A DNA stretch of 64,000 bases from contig NZ_VILB01000004.1 in NCBI RefSeq assembly GCF_009712035.1, positions 110,906 to 174,905 on the forward strand, in the 5' to 3' direction. Made by a program: the position numbers and the translations under genes. The stretch is from Anabaena sp. UHCC 0187 (lineage in GTDB: Bacteria; Cyanobacteriota; Cyanobacteriia; Cyanobacteriales; Nostocaceae). The notes beneath the pieces were generated by a model. It did not search any database, was not told the DNA's origin, and was given only the letters and a program-made list of their open reading frames with translations. Below are positions 28,393 through 36,300 of the stretch, one piece after another. Position 1 is the stretch's first letter. Every line of letters starts with the position of its first letter.

Positions 28393-28409
28393 GGAATTGT
28401 GCGATCGCC
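28374..28409. repeat. STRR plus HIP1 repeat, copy 1
   Basis: Three GGGAATA-type units followed by ATTGTGCGATCGCC. It matches 30064-30099 at 35 of 36 bases. The stop codon of the 146-aa gene (28390-28392) is within it. Confidence 0.85.
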
Positions 28410-28454
28410 CAATTTTCAACACAAACCACTGTACAAACACCAAAAAAAGCTACA

Positions 28455-28486
28455 CGATGAATTAGTTATAGTAATCTAATTCATCG
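28455..28486 (+). promoter_or_regulatory. Perfect 11-bp inverted repeat overlapping a GTG start
   Basis: CGATGAATTAG and CTAATTCATCG pair perfectly around a 10-base loop. The last base of the right arm is the G of the GTG at 28486. The same leader, slightly diverged, precedes the 25725 gene. In RNA the hairpin would occlude the start region. Confidence 0.6.
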
Positions 28487-28575
28487 TGAGCAACTTAATT
28501 ACACTAATCTGGCTAGGAGCTATGGCTTGGGCTTTATACCTCGCATTTTTGGTGTTTGGAGTGGTCAGAGTTTGA
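28486..28575 (+). CDS. Small 29-residue membrane peptide, truncated relative of the 25725 gene
   Basis: GTG 28486 opens a 29-residue frame, MSNLITLIWLGAMAWALYL then AFLVFGVVRV, nearly all hydrophobic with a final Arg. The leader hairpin and first residues match the 25725 protein, whose helix and basic linker are missing after this point. The frame overlaps the beginning of the helicase remnant by 20 bases. It is either a genuine one-helix peptide or the stump left by a recombination that joined this leader to the helicase fragment. Confidence 0.4.
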   Translation: MSNLITLIWLGAMAWALYLAFLVFGVVRV

Positions 28576-30068
28576 AACTGTCTACAGGAAGAAGGACATA
28601 GCTCAACTCAAGGCTTTTATGGCCAGAAAAAGAGACACTTATCGCGCCCCCTACGACATCCAAAACAACGATCACCTGAGGAGATTTGTATTTTGTGGAA
28701 CTTCAAACGAGTCAGAAATATTAAATGACCCTACTGGCAGTAGAAGATTTTGGATAATTCCCCTTAAAAATAAGATTCCATTGGAGTTGGTATCACAATT
28801 ACGTGATCGCATCTGGGCGGCGGCTAATGCCCTCTTTAAAACTGGATATCAATTTTTCCTCAGTGATGAAGAAGAGATTCAACGTGAAGCTTTAAGCAAG
28901 GAGTATCAAGTAGTAGATCCTTGGCATGAGACAATCAGCCGATTTGCAAGCAATCGTGATTATGTGACCGTGGACGAAATCTATCATGAGCTTTCTATTG
29001 AACCAGCAAGAAGAGATATCATCAACCAACGACGGATAACCGCAGTCCTCAAGCTTTTAGGACTCAAGGATACACGGATAACAGTAGCTGGGACACAGAT
29101 TAGAGTATGGGCTAACGACAATTACAACAATGGAATTGAAAAAAGTAATTTAAAAAGTGATGATTCCGCTGTCTACGCTGTCTTACCCGAAAATCCGACG
29201 GCTGAAACTCATACACAGCTAGGGATTGAGGGCAAGTCCGTAGAAAAAGACTCTCAAATTGATACATACCAAAACCATAAGACCGTAGAAGAAAAAATAG
29301 AAATTCCACTGTCTACTTACAGCAGCATGGATTCCAGCCATTCTAAGACAGGGAAGACAGCGGAAAATGGAAATTTTTCAAACAATTTTGTTGTTAATGT
29401 TGAGTCAATAAAATCATCAAACACTACAGAAGTAGTACAGCCAGTTGAGACACCACAACCTTGGAAACCGAATCTCAATAAAAAAGCCGATTACGCGGGG
29501 GAAATAGTAGAAATAGTTGGTTTTGGGACAGGCAAATTTCAGGTTGAGTATCCCAACAAACGACTGGAATGGGTGAAGGCATCTGCTTTAAAGGAACCAA
29601 AGGCTAGTGAACCAGTCCAAGAGGCAGAAACAGTCCAGGGAGATTTATTCGCGGAACCAAGTCCTGATTTAACAAAAACTCCAGAATTCATTGAACTAAG
29701 CCGTTATTGGAGTTTGAGTAAAAATAAAATTGTCAGAATTACCAAAATAACTGAGGATACGGTGGCGAATTTTAAATCTCCAGTAGTTCTGGTAACGCCT
29801 GAAAATGAACCACCTACAAATGTCAGTTTTGATGATCTAGTTCCCTTTGACAAGTCACCAGTGGCCAACATTAAAGTTAACGATATAGTTAGTGTCGTCA
29901 CAGGAATCCATAAAAAGGAAAAGGTAATTGAAAAAGGAAAAGGTAATTGAACTCGGAGTGGTCACAAAACTAGACTCTACAGGCGTTTGGGTAGCCTTAT
30001 CGAAAGGGGATAATTTTGCTCCAGCCAAGCGATTTTACGCTCATCGGATGGTAAAGGTTGAGGAATAG
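28556..30068 (+). pseudogene. VapE-type (virulence-associated E) helicase remnant, 5'-truncated and frameshifted
   Basis: The surviving frame (28556-29950, 464 residues) starts in the middle of a VapE/P-loop domain. WSEFETVYRKKDIAQLKAFM followed by RDTYRAPY, RRFVFCGTSNESEI and LNDPTGSRRFWIIPL match the Walker B-to-sensor half of the family; the Walker A half is absent upstream, where a stop at 28514 closes the frame. A winged-helix segment and a low-complexity linker follow, then SH3/KOW-like repeats (YAGEIVEIVGFGTGKFQVEY). A 19-bp tandem duplication at 29912-29949 shifts the frame; without it the frame would run to 30068, adding ELGVVTKLDSTGVWVALSKG and more. Confidence 0.75.
29912..29949 (+). 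repeat. Exact 19-bp tandem duplication causing a frameshift
   Basis: Two adjacent identical copies of AAAAAGGAAAAGGTAATTG. Removing one restores an open frame of 39 further codons, ending at TAG 30066-30068. Confidence 0.92.
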
Positions 30069-30099
30069 GGAATAGGGAATGGGGAATTGTGCGATCGCC
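30064..30099. repeat. STRR plus HIP1 repeat, copy 2
   Basis: Second copy of the 28374 repeat, with one mismatch. It carries the ancestral stop codon of the helicase gene (30066-30068), so both copies sit at gene ends. Confidence 0.85.
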
Positions 30100-30134
30100 T
30101 TTCCTGGAAGTGCGTAACTGAAATCTACCAAAAA

Positions 30135-30182
30135 AACCACCCACGGACACATATGGTGTAGTGGGTGGTTAACTAAATTATT
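30135..30182. terminator. Bidirectional terminator between the two halves of the element
   Basis: AACCACCCAC pairs with GTGGGTGGTT over 10 bp, with an inner ACAC/GTGT stem. On the + strand the tail is AACTAAATTATTTG then T-rich; on the minus strand the stem is followed by TTTTTTGG. It separates the plus-strand helicase remnant from the minus-strand cassette. Confidence 0.8.
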
Positions 30183-30198
30183 TGTTTTTTTTTAATTG

Positions 30199-30528
30199 TC
30201 ATCGGTCTTTCATCTCTTCCAATCGACAAACAATGATTTTGAAATCAATAACGTCTTCTACCTTTTTTTCTATTCTTTCAAACTTAGAACCAAATCGTTT
30301 TCCTTGCCCCGAAACTTTATCTTCTAGAGATAACCTGCTCGCTTGTGATTCCTGAGTAAGTAATGACAAGTTTTTGTCCAATAAATAAAGCTGTTTATCA
30401 TGCCCGTCTTTTACTGCATCAATGGCGCGGTAAATGGCGGCTTTTTCTGTGGCTGCCTTCCAAGTGAGAGCGATTATTAATGGAACTTGCATCAAGACTG
30501 TTTCCATTAAATTATTTATTGTTGTCAT
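30199..30528 (-). CDS. Holin-like small membrane/coiled-coil protein
   Basis: A 109-residue protein: one hydrophobic helix near the N-terminus (VLMQVPLIIALTWKAA), then a long charged helix predicted as coiled coil (KQLYLLDKNLSLLTQESQAS onwards, FERIEKKVEDVIDF). This one-helix-plus-coil layout is frequent in phage holin/XhlA-type proteins, so a lysis or membrane-linked role is possible. Its start overlaps the stop of the 30525 gene as ATGA. Last gene of the minus-strand cassette. Confidence 0.6.
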   Translation of the reverse strand: MTTINNLMETVLMQVPLIIALTWKAATEKAAIYRAIDAVKDGHDKQLYLLDKNLSLLTQESQASRLSLEDKVSGQGKRFGSKFERIEKKVEDVIDFKIIVCRLEEMKDR

Positions 30529-30998
30529 AATTTAGAACTAAGTTGATCTATTTTAAAATTGATATTTGCAAATTCTTCTGTTAGGGTGATGTTCTCGCTA
30601 GTATCATCAACTCCCGTATATTGCCATAATTGTAACTCGACTGATTTAAACCATTTGGGGAAATATACTTTCAAGGAATACTGAGCGGTGATGGGGGGAA
30701 AGAATAAAGTAGTGATTTTATTAATGTAAATATTGTGTGGACTACCCGCAGCATCCGCACTGCCCCCCACTGTTAGACCGCTGGTAAATCGTTGTTCAAC
30801 AAAGCCCCCATATCGCCAATTTCTACCGTCCGGAACATCTGTGTTAACGTAGACAGCGATAATGTCAGACTCTAGGAAAATAGGTGCTGTGGCTGGGGGG
30901 ATAGGTATGTAAGTATTTTCTGACAAGATTCCAGCCGTAGCGTTAAAAGTGTAAATTGACTCCCAATTTTGAGCGGTAAAAGAAACATTGCGAGTCAT
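30525..30998 (-). CDS. Unknown beta-rich cassette protein
   Basis: A 157-residue protein without signal or membrane helix. Alternating hydrophobic/polar stretches (IYTFNATAGILSENTYI, FLESDIIAVYVNTDVPDG, QYSLKVYFPKWFKSVELQLW) point to a beta-sandwich, as in small virion or fibre-like proteins. The PHNIYINKITTLFFPP segment is distinctive. It is preceded by the 78-residue gene with a one-base gap and followed by an ATGA overlap. Function not recognised. Confidence 0.6.
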   Translation of the reverse strand: MTRNVSFTAQNWESIYTFNATAGILSENTYIPIPPATAPIFLESDIIAVYVNTDVPDGRNWRYGGFVEQRFTSGLTVGGSADAAGSPHNIYINKITTLFFPPITAQYSLKVYFPKWFKSVELQLWQYTGVDDTSENITLTEEFANINFKIDQLSSKL

Positions 30999-30999
30999 T

Positions 31000-31236
31000 T
31001 TAGAACCCCAAGACTAAAGCATTTTCATCGGTGATATTTAAATAATCTTGAATATCTACACCCGCTACTTCTATTAAATCTAGATAATCTTGCCATGAAA
31101 TTTTCAAAGCCAATAATTGGCTTTTCGCTTCTTGACAGATATCTAGCCTTTTCACCAAATCGTCACACTCGATGGCATCGAGATGGCTGGACACTATTAT
31201 TTCAGTGTCCAGAATTAAATCAAGATGCTTGGTCAT
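31000..31236 (-). CDS. Unknown small acidic cassette protein
   Basis: A 78-residue, mainly helical acidic protein (HLDAIECDDLVKRLDICQEA, LKISWQDYLDLIEVAGV). The start ATG shares one base with the TAA of the upstream gene (TAATG), indicating translational coupling. Might be a chaperone or assembly factor for its neighbours; there is no direct evidence. Confidence 0.55.
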   Translation of the reverse strand: MTKHLDLILDTEIIVSSHLDAIECDDLVKRLDICQEAKSQLLALKISWQDYLDLIEVAGVDIQDYLNITDENALVLGF

Positions 31237-31814
31237 TAGTATTTCTCTGGTTTAAATGAAACGCTAGTATTGCCAGCGGCTGCGGACACCTTGGCTAAAA
31301 CAATGCCTTTTTGAGCCCCCCATGATGCGCCTGTTGTAGTCCTGCCTAGGGGGATGGTATGCGTGTTAGAAGTCTTTCTCTTGTAGCTACTACCTAAGAT
31401 TTTCGATGGTGTGCTGCTGGCAGTTGTCCCTGTTACTTTTTTGCAAATAGCTTTTGCTGGGGTAAATCCCACAGCCTCCTGCGCCTCGGCCGGGATTGCT
31501 GTATCAATCCCGGCTTCTGCAGCCGTTAGACCATAATCACCAATGTTGATCAATGCTCGATTGCTGATACCTGATTTTAAAACAAGTGTACTGGCAGCGG
31601 GAAACGCGAAAGGCTTCAAAGCTATTACCTTGATATCGCCAGGTAAAGAAGCTGTTGCACGAGTATAGGTAATAGCTACTTTCCCCGCTTTATAATCTTG
31701 ATATTTTCTCAATGGCGTTCCGGCTGGAGCGTCTGGGACTTCTGTCTCAGCCGTAGCATTCACCGGTCGCAAGTATTTAAGCGCGGCATCTAAGTTGTTG
31801 AATCTTTTGGACAT
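31236..31814 (-). CDS. Unknown cassette protein, candidate major structural protein
   Basis: A 192-residue protein rich in Ala, Thr, Lys and Ser with almost no long hydrophobic run. Predicted strands include KVAITYTRATASLPGDIKVI and HTIPLGRTTTGASWGAQKG (split by G). There are two cysteine-poor halves joined by a DTAIPAEAQEAVGFTPAKA helix. It is the only cassette gene with a sizeable leader (97 bases), hinting at its own promoter and higher expression. It resembles in style, not in detectable sequence, a small capsid or tube subunit. Confidence 0.55.
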   Translation of the reverse strand: MSKRFNNLDAALKYLRPVNATAETEVPDAPAGTPLRKYQDYKAGKVAITYTRATASLPGDIKVIALKPFAFPAASTLVLKSGISNRALINIGDYGLTAAEAGIDTAIPAEAQEAVGFTPAKAICKKVTGTTASSTPSKILGSSYKRKTSNTHTIPLGRTTTGASWGAQKGIVLAKVSAAAGNTSVSFKPEKY

Positions 31815-31911
31815 TGTTTTAATCGCTAGGTGTTTATTATTTCTAGCATCAAAAAACAGCTATTCTTTTCGCACCGATATCTAGATATTGGCAAAACAAT
31901 TATTCAACGGA
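31815..31911 (-). promoter_or_regulatory. Leader between two cassette genes with a 12-bp palindrome
   Basis: The only gap in the cassette. It contains the perfect palindrome ATATCTAGATAT at 31877-31888 and AT-rich stretches on the minus strand that could serve as an internal promoter for the 31236 gene and those after it. Confidence 0.35.
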
Positions 31912-32733
31912 TTAGACGGTATTTAGCCTTTCTATCACCTGCTTTAACCCTACTTCTGGGGTTGATACCAAGTTGATTACTTTTGTCCTGCCATGCAAAA
32001 ATAATTGAGCATACCTAAACCTGATATCTGCTGTAGGACGACGAACGGGCTTGGGTACACTTTGTCCATAAATGGTATGATTCCCTGGGTTGTTTGGGTA
32101 GGTTCTAGAATTTTCTACATAGTCAGAGAAATCATCATTGAATGTATGACCACGGACACCTAAAACAGCCCTAGTTATTCGTTCCCCCTCGGATTTCGAT
32201 GTTACATAAAGTCTGAACTGATAACCATGTTCATGGTCTTTGTAGTAGTAAACATATTTACCTTTATTCCAAATAAAAATAGGTGTGGCGAATTCTCTTT
32301 TTATGTCTCTTGCCAATTCTTCTGACTTTGCCCGTGACCAAGATTCTCCGGTTTCATTCATGATACGAAAACTAATCTCACCCCTTACCGCTCGTATCCT
32401 GTCAGCAATATAGGGATATCTCTCTTGGAAGTGTAAATGAACTTGAGGTTTGAAAATGACCTCTCCTTGAAAATCATTGACTGGAATTCCATAAATAGGA
32501 GCTTGCAAACTTTGCGCGTGACCAGCATCAAATTCAAATAGCAACTTCCTTAATAAAGTCATGTCAGAGGTGTCGCTGTTCTTCATTAAACAAGCGTGTT
32601 TTAAATGTTCTTTTGGTGTGGAGAAATTGTCACTGTTTGTATTTTTGAAGAATTTGTGAACTTCTTTATTGTGATACCTGCCTATTTGATCTTGTAGATG
32701 TTTCCACTCACTGAAATTTTCTGGCAATGGCAT
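31912..32733 (-). CDS. Unknown 273-residue cassette protein
   Basis: A soluble protein with many aromatic and charged residues. Blocks include VIFKPQVHLHFQERYPYIADR, RAVRGEISFRIMNETGESW (a mixed sheet), IFIWNKGKYVYYYKDHEHGY and FRLYVTSKSEGERITRAVLG. No catalytic motif is recognised. It starts three bases after the 785-aa gene ends. The recurring strand-rich segments suggest a binding or structural role. No known family comes to mind. Confidence 0.55.
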   Translation of the reverse strand: MPLPENFSEWKHLQDQIGRYHNKEVHKFFKNTNSDNFSTPKEHLKHACLMKNSDTSDMTLLRKLLFEFDAGHAQSLQAPIYGIPVNDFQGEVIFKPQVHLHFQERYPYIADRIRAVRGEISFRIMNETGESWSRAKSEELARDIKREFATPIFIWNKGKYVYYYKDHEHGYQFRLYVTSKSEGERITRAVLGVRGHTFNDDFSDYVENSRTYPNNPGNHTIYGQSVPKPVRRPTADIRFRYAQLFLHGRTKVINLVSTPEVGLKQVIERLNTV

Positions 32734-32736
32734 TGG

Positions 32737-35094
32737 TTAGTCCTCATCTGGCTCTAAATCTTTATCTGCTAAATCTTTACCTGCTGACTCGGTTTTGATT
32801 ATATCTTGCTCCCTCTTGACTTCTGCGGCTTCCGGAATAGGTTTCGCTTGTGTAGTTCCTGGTTTCTGTTCTAAACTATCGGCTAATTCCTTGGATGTGG
32901 CTTCTAGTTCCTCTTTTGCTGACTTAATATTTAGAGGTTCTTGCGATACGCTCTCAACCATGCTGGCAGTTTCTTCCAAACTACTTAATTTTGTTAATAA
33001 TGGATTGCTAAAATTGGGGGAAGGGTTCATCCAACTATAGGCTTTTTCGCTTACAACCCCCCACGCTCTTAAGGCATTTCCAATCTTTCCATTCTGTCCA
33101 CCGATAACCTGCAATCCTTGGGTTAGTCTGTCCCCCATACTCATTAATGAATTGAAAACATTTGCACTGGCTTGATAAATTCTGTTGTATTTATTCCATT
33201 CTTTCTTGATTCCTGCTAAGTTTTCCGCTCCCAATATAGACTCTAGGAATCCATTCACCCCCTTACCTATGATGTCGGCTAAATCGTAATTATTTTTTTC
33301 GCTATCCTTTAGACCAACTAAATCAATAACATTTTGCATTGATTGAATTAATGTAACCGTGATGTTTGAAGATAGTTGGGTTGCGTTATGCAAAGTCGCG
33401 GCTAGACTGAGGATACCCAAGGCTCTATCTACTATTTGATGTGAGGTAAATCGCAACATCCACCCAGATAAGCCATCTGGGATAATATTCCCCATCTTCA
33501 AGTTTATAATTCCGATAGTCGCACCTAGCGAACTAACTATGCCCAATGTTGTAGAAGTTATGCCATTTATCGCCTGTAAGAAAATATTATTCCCTGTACT
33601 GGTTGTCAGATTAGCCGTAGTGGTAGCGTCAATCCTTCTAAGAAGTGCGCTGTCTTGAGGTGAAATTTGCTGAACATTGGTAACGTTATTTGTATTGTTT
33701 GTTATGAAATAATTATTCACGATTCCTCCAGGTCTAAAGGCATTTATCAAGGCATTTATCCCGGCAATTGCTAGTAAAATCCCAGCGATTTGCGCCCCAA
33801 GTGCAGCTAAAGTCCCAAATATTTTTGCAATATCCAATTTAAAATTCTTAAGCTGATTCTCGATATTTGCTTTAATCCCCTCAACCGTTGCAGTGATATT
33901 TTTAATCTGATTTTCCAAATTTATTTTTAATCCATTGACTGTAGCAGTAAGAGTTCTAATCTGTGCGTTTACCCCAATTTGAAGTGCTGCGAATTGTGCT
34001 TGAATTGCTTTGACTATTGATTTTAAATCGGTGACTGTAGCCACTAAACTTTGGATTTGACTAGCTACCGATTGCTGTAACTCAAGTAATTTACCATTGA
34101 TAAATTGAACTTGACCTATCAATCCGATAACTAGATTATTTATTTCATTGACCACACCTTCTAGTGTTCCCAGTCTAGATTGAAGTCTTGCCAGCGCATC
34201 TAACGTTGACTTGGTTAAAAAAGCAATTTCACTTTTTATATAAGTTTCGAGGCGCTGCATTGCTGCTAACGCTCGTTCGGTAATGTACTTTATTTCTTCC
34301 ATCGCCCGTTCGGCGAGTCCCTTGGCAATATCTGCTTTATTCTCGGCTTTTACTGCTAAAGTAGCGGCTGCACGGGCATCTCCACCAGCTTTCACAGCGG
34401 CATCATATGCCCTTTGTGCAAGTTGTCGAATTGAGTTTATATCGCTAATTTTCGAGCCGGCAAGAATTTGGGCCAGTATTTGGGCTACTGCATTAAATAA
34501 AGTGGAGGCAAGGATACTGAGTACGATTGTTTTTACGAGTGCGGGAAGTCCAGCGGTTAACGCCCCAATCATTTTTTGAACTACAGTAATAGCCCCCCAT
34601 ATTTTGGTATGTTCTGCCCTGTTCCCTCCTTCAGCCGCTTCGAGCGCTCTTATTTGCCCAGAAATTCGCTGAATATCGTATTTTGTTTGTGGATCGGGTC
34701 CACCAACTGGACCGCGTTCGCCCCTGTCGCCCTTAAGCCCTCTTGCTGGAGTTCCACGCGCCTCCAATGCTCTTACTCTATCCCATAGTCGGTTTATTTC
34801 CGCATCTTGGCTATTGTCTCTCTGATAATTGGGACTCCATCCTATTCTTTCCTGGAGTCCGTCGATCCTCCTATTTAATCCGTCACCCAACCGATTCACT
34901 TCTTTATGCCCAGCTTTTTCTTCATCCAATATCCTGAATAAATACTCAAATCCTTTTCTGATCCCTCCAAACATATTTTCTACATATTGCTTGTAACTGG
35001 TAAACTCCGATTTGGTTACAAACTTATTATTTAAAGCCGCAACATCAGCAGATAAAGCAGCTATTTGTGCAGAGATTTCGGAGCATGAACTCAT
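32737..35094 (-). CDS. Large coiled-coil/membrane protein with collagen-like triplets
   Basis: A 785-residue protein. Order: N-terminal helical coil (1-115, with repeated LNRRIDGLQERIG-type heptads), five collagen-like Gly-X-Y triplets (GLKGDRGERGPVGGP, about 119-133), hydrophobic helices LVKTIVLSILASTLFNAVA (near 185-205), a long heptad region with three near-repeats of LTATVNGLKINLENQIKNI, further hydrophobic segments TLAALGAQIAGILLAIAGI and an acidic tail. It looks like a phage fibre or tape-measure-type protein able to insert into a membrane, but no family is recognised. ATG overlaps the upstream stop by one base. Confidence 0.65.
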   Translation of the reverse strand: MSSCSEISAQIAALSADVAALNNKFVTKSEFTSYKQYVENMFGGIRKGFEYLFRILDEEKAGHKEVNRLGDGLNRRIDGLQERIGWSPNYQRDNSQDAEINRLWDRVRALEARGTPARGLKGDRGERGPVGGPDPQTKYDIQRISGQIRALEAAEGGNRAEHTKIWGAITVVQKMIGALTAGLPALVKTIVLSILASTLFNAVAQILAQILAGSKISDINSIRQLAQRAYDAAVKAGGDARAAATLAVKAENKADIAKGLAERAMEEIKYITERALAAMQRLETYIKSEIAFLTKSTLDALARLQSRLGTLEGVVNEINNLVIGLIGQVQFINGKLLELQQSVASQIQSLVATVTDLKSIVKAIQAQFAALQIGVNAQIRTLTATVNGLKINLENQIKNITATVEGIKANIENQLKNFKLDIAKIFGTLAALGAQIAGILLAIAGINALINAFRPGGIVNNYFITNNTNNVTNVQQISPQDSALLRRIDATTTANLTTSTGNNIFLQAINGITSTTLGIVSSLGATIGIINLKMGNIIPDGLSGWMLRFTSHQIVDRALGILSLAATLHNATQLSSNITVTLIQSMQNVIDLVGLKDSEKNNYDLADIIGKGVNGFLESILGAENLAGIKKEWNKYNRIYQASANVFNSLMSMGDRLTQGLQVIGGQNGKIGNALRAWGVVSEKAYSWMNPSPNFSNPLLTKLSSLEETASMVESVSQEPLNIKSAKEELEATSKELADSLEQKPGTTQAKPIPEAAEVKREQDIIKTESAGKDLADKDLEPDED

Positions 35095-35639
35095 TATTTT
35101 ATTCCCGCTAATATTTTTCTAATACTGGAAATGCCATTAAAAATTTCTGCACAATCCAAGCAACAATCGCCACAGTCGAGGGTGTTTGGGGGGCATCCTT
35201 GGATACAATTAACAGAATAATTTGCGGTATCGAATAATTGATTGAATATTTCCGTACCAACGGAATTAAATATTTTAATTCGATATTTCAGAGGGCTTTG
35301 TACGCCTCCCGATGTAAAGTACCAACCAGTAATGACGTTTGTAAAAGGTCTGCCACCGGTAGACCCGCCTCCTGCATTAGTTATGCCTGCCTTATGTGAT
35401 ACTCTTAAATTCCAGAACCTGCCTTCTACCACATAATAAACATCGAAAATTGGAGCAAAAAAACTGCCAACCAATCCATAAGTACCCCCATTCGTTTGCG
35501 CCCAAACCGTACCGAACTGCGGTGGAATACCATCTTCTCTTTTTACAGTAACTTCTACGGGAGCATCCGCAAAATCCTGAATACTCCCATTTGGAAACGT
35601 TACGCGGGCAATATCGCCCGCCTGGCAATGTACAGGCAT
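35094..35639 (-). CDS. Cassette protein with cysteine-rich tail
   Basis: A 181-residue protein. The body is beta-rich (DVYYVVEGRFWNLRVSHKAG, YRIKIFNSVGTEIFNQLFD). The tail CIQGCPPNTLDCGDCCLDC has seven cysteines within 19 residues, a metal-site or disulfide-knot pattern. The gene overlaps both neighbours by one base (TAATG junctions). The cysteine cluster just before a short helical end is unusual for phage structural proteins. Function unknown. Confidence 0.6.
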   Translation of the reverse strand: MPVHCQAGDIARVTFPNGSIQDFADAPVEVTVKREDGIPPQFGTVWAQTNGGTYGLVGSFFAPIFDVYYVVEGRFWNLRVSHKAGITNAGGGSTGGRPFTNVITGWYFTSGGVQSPLKYRIKIFNSVGTEIFNQLFDTANYSVNCIQGCPPNTLDCGDCCLDCAEIFNGISSIRKILAGIK

Positions 35640-35989
35640 TAGTATTTGGTAGGATCTAATCCTGCTTCTGAATCTATTTTTGCAAGGTTGACGATAACCT
35701 GATCCACTCTGTACTGCGTAGTCCCACGCGTGGTAAAGCTGGCGAATCCGTCAGAAACATAGACGCTATTGTCATTATCTGCGTCGTAAACTGTCTGAGT
35801 AAGATTAGTTTTCAGTAATTTTACTATTGCAACAATATGACCTTCAGCCGTTGCAGTAGTAGGAGTTATTAATCCCGCACTGATAAGCAAGCTATCAGGA
35901 ATAAATAAACCAGCACTGGGGGCAGCCGCGGACGATGCTAACCGAGTCGCACCCGTCCCTAAAATTTGCTCTAATGATTTTTCTGCCAT
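35639..35989 (-). CDS. First gene of the cassette, small unknown protein
   Basis: A 116-residue protein from ATG 35989; an in-frame GTG at 35998 would add three residues, but GAGTGAG serves as the ribosome binding site for the ATG. The N-terminal third is Ala/Ser-rich (TRLASSAAAPSAGLF), the rest beta-rich (GHIVAIVKLLKTNL, YRVDQVIVNLAKIDSEA). It ends DPTKY, similar in style to the KPEKY end of the 31236 protein, so both may be structural. It opens a co-directional run of eight genes. Confidence 0.6.
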   Translation of the reverse strand: MAEKSLEQILGTGATRLASSAAAPSAGLFIPDSLLISAGLITPTTATAEGHIVAIVKLLKTNLTQTVYDADNDNSVYVSDGFASFTTRGTTQYRVDQVIVNLAKIDSEAGLDPTKY

Positions 35990-36072
35990 GATACTCACTC
36001 AGTAAATGTATGAGTATATAGTAATTTAGTTTCAGTCCCTAGCTTGTGACAAGATACAGCCAAACACGTAAC

Positions 36073-36089
36073 TTTTATCACTGATAAAA
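36073..36089. promoter_or_regulatory. 17-bp palindrome upstream of the cassette
   Basis: TTTTATCA-C-TGATAAAA, perfect in both arms, 84 bases upstream of the first cassette start. On the + strand it is followed by an A-run, so it is not a terminator for the tRNA. It is a candidate operator controlling the cassette. Confidence 0.45.
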
Positions 36090-36175
36090 AAAACAAAATA
36101 TTAAATAAATGCCTGGGGTATTCCCTGATTTTAGGCAAGAATTAGGCAAAGCCAAATACTAAAAAGCCTAAAAGC

Positions 36176-36250
<75 letters not shown>

Positions 36251-36300
36251 GCTGATAAAGCCATAATATCAGACTTTTGAATTTGGCGCTAGTGTTGCAG

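Noticed and set aside
34283..34579. A 98-codon plus-strand frame opposite the 785-aa gene
   Set aside because: It mirrors the Ala-rich coiled-coil coding region on the other strand and has no ribosome binding site; treated as a shadow.
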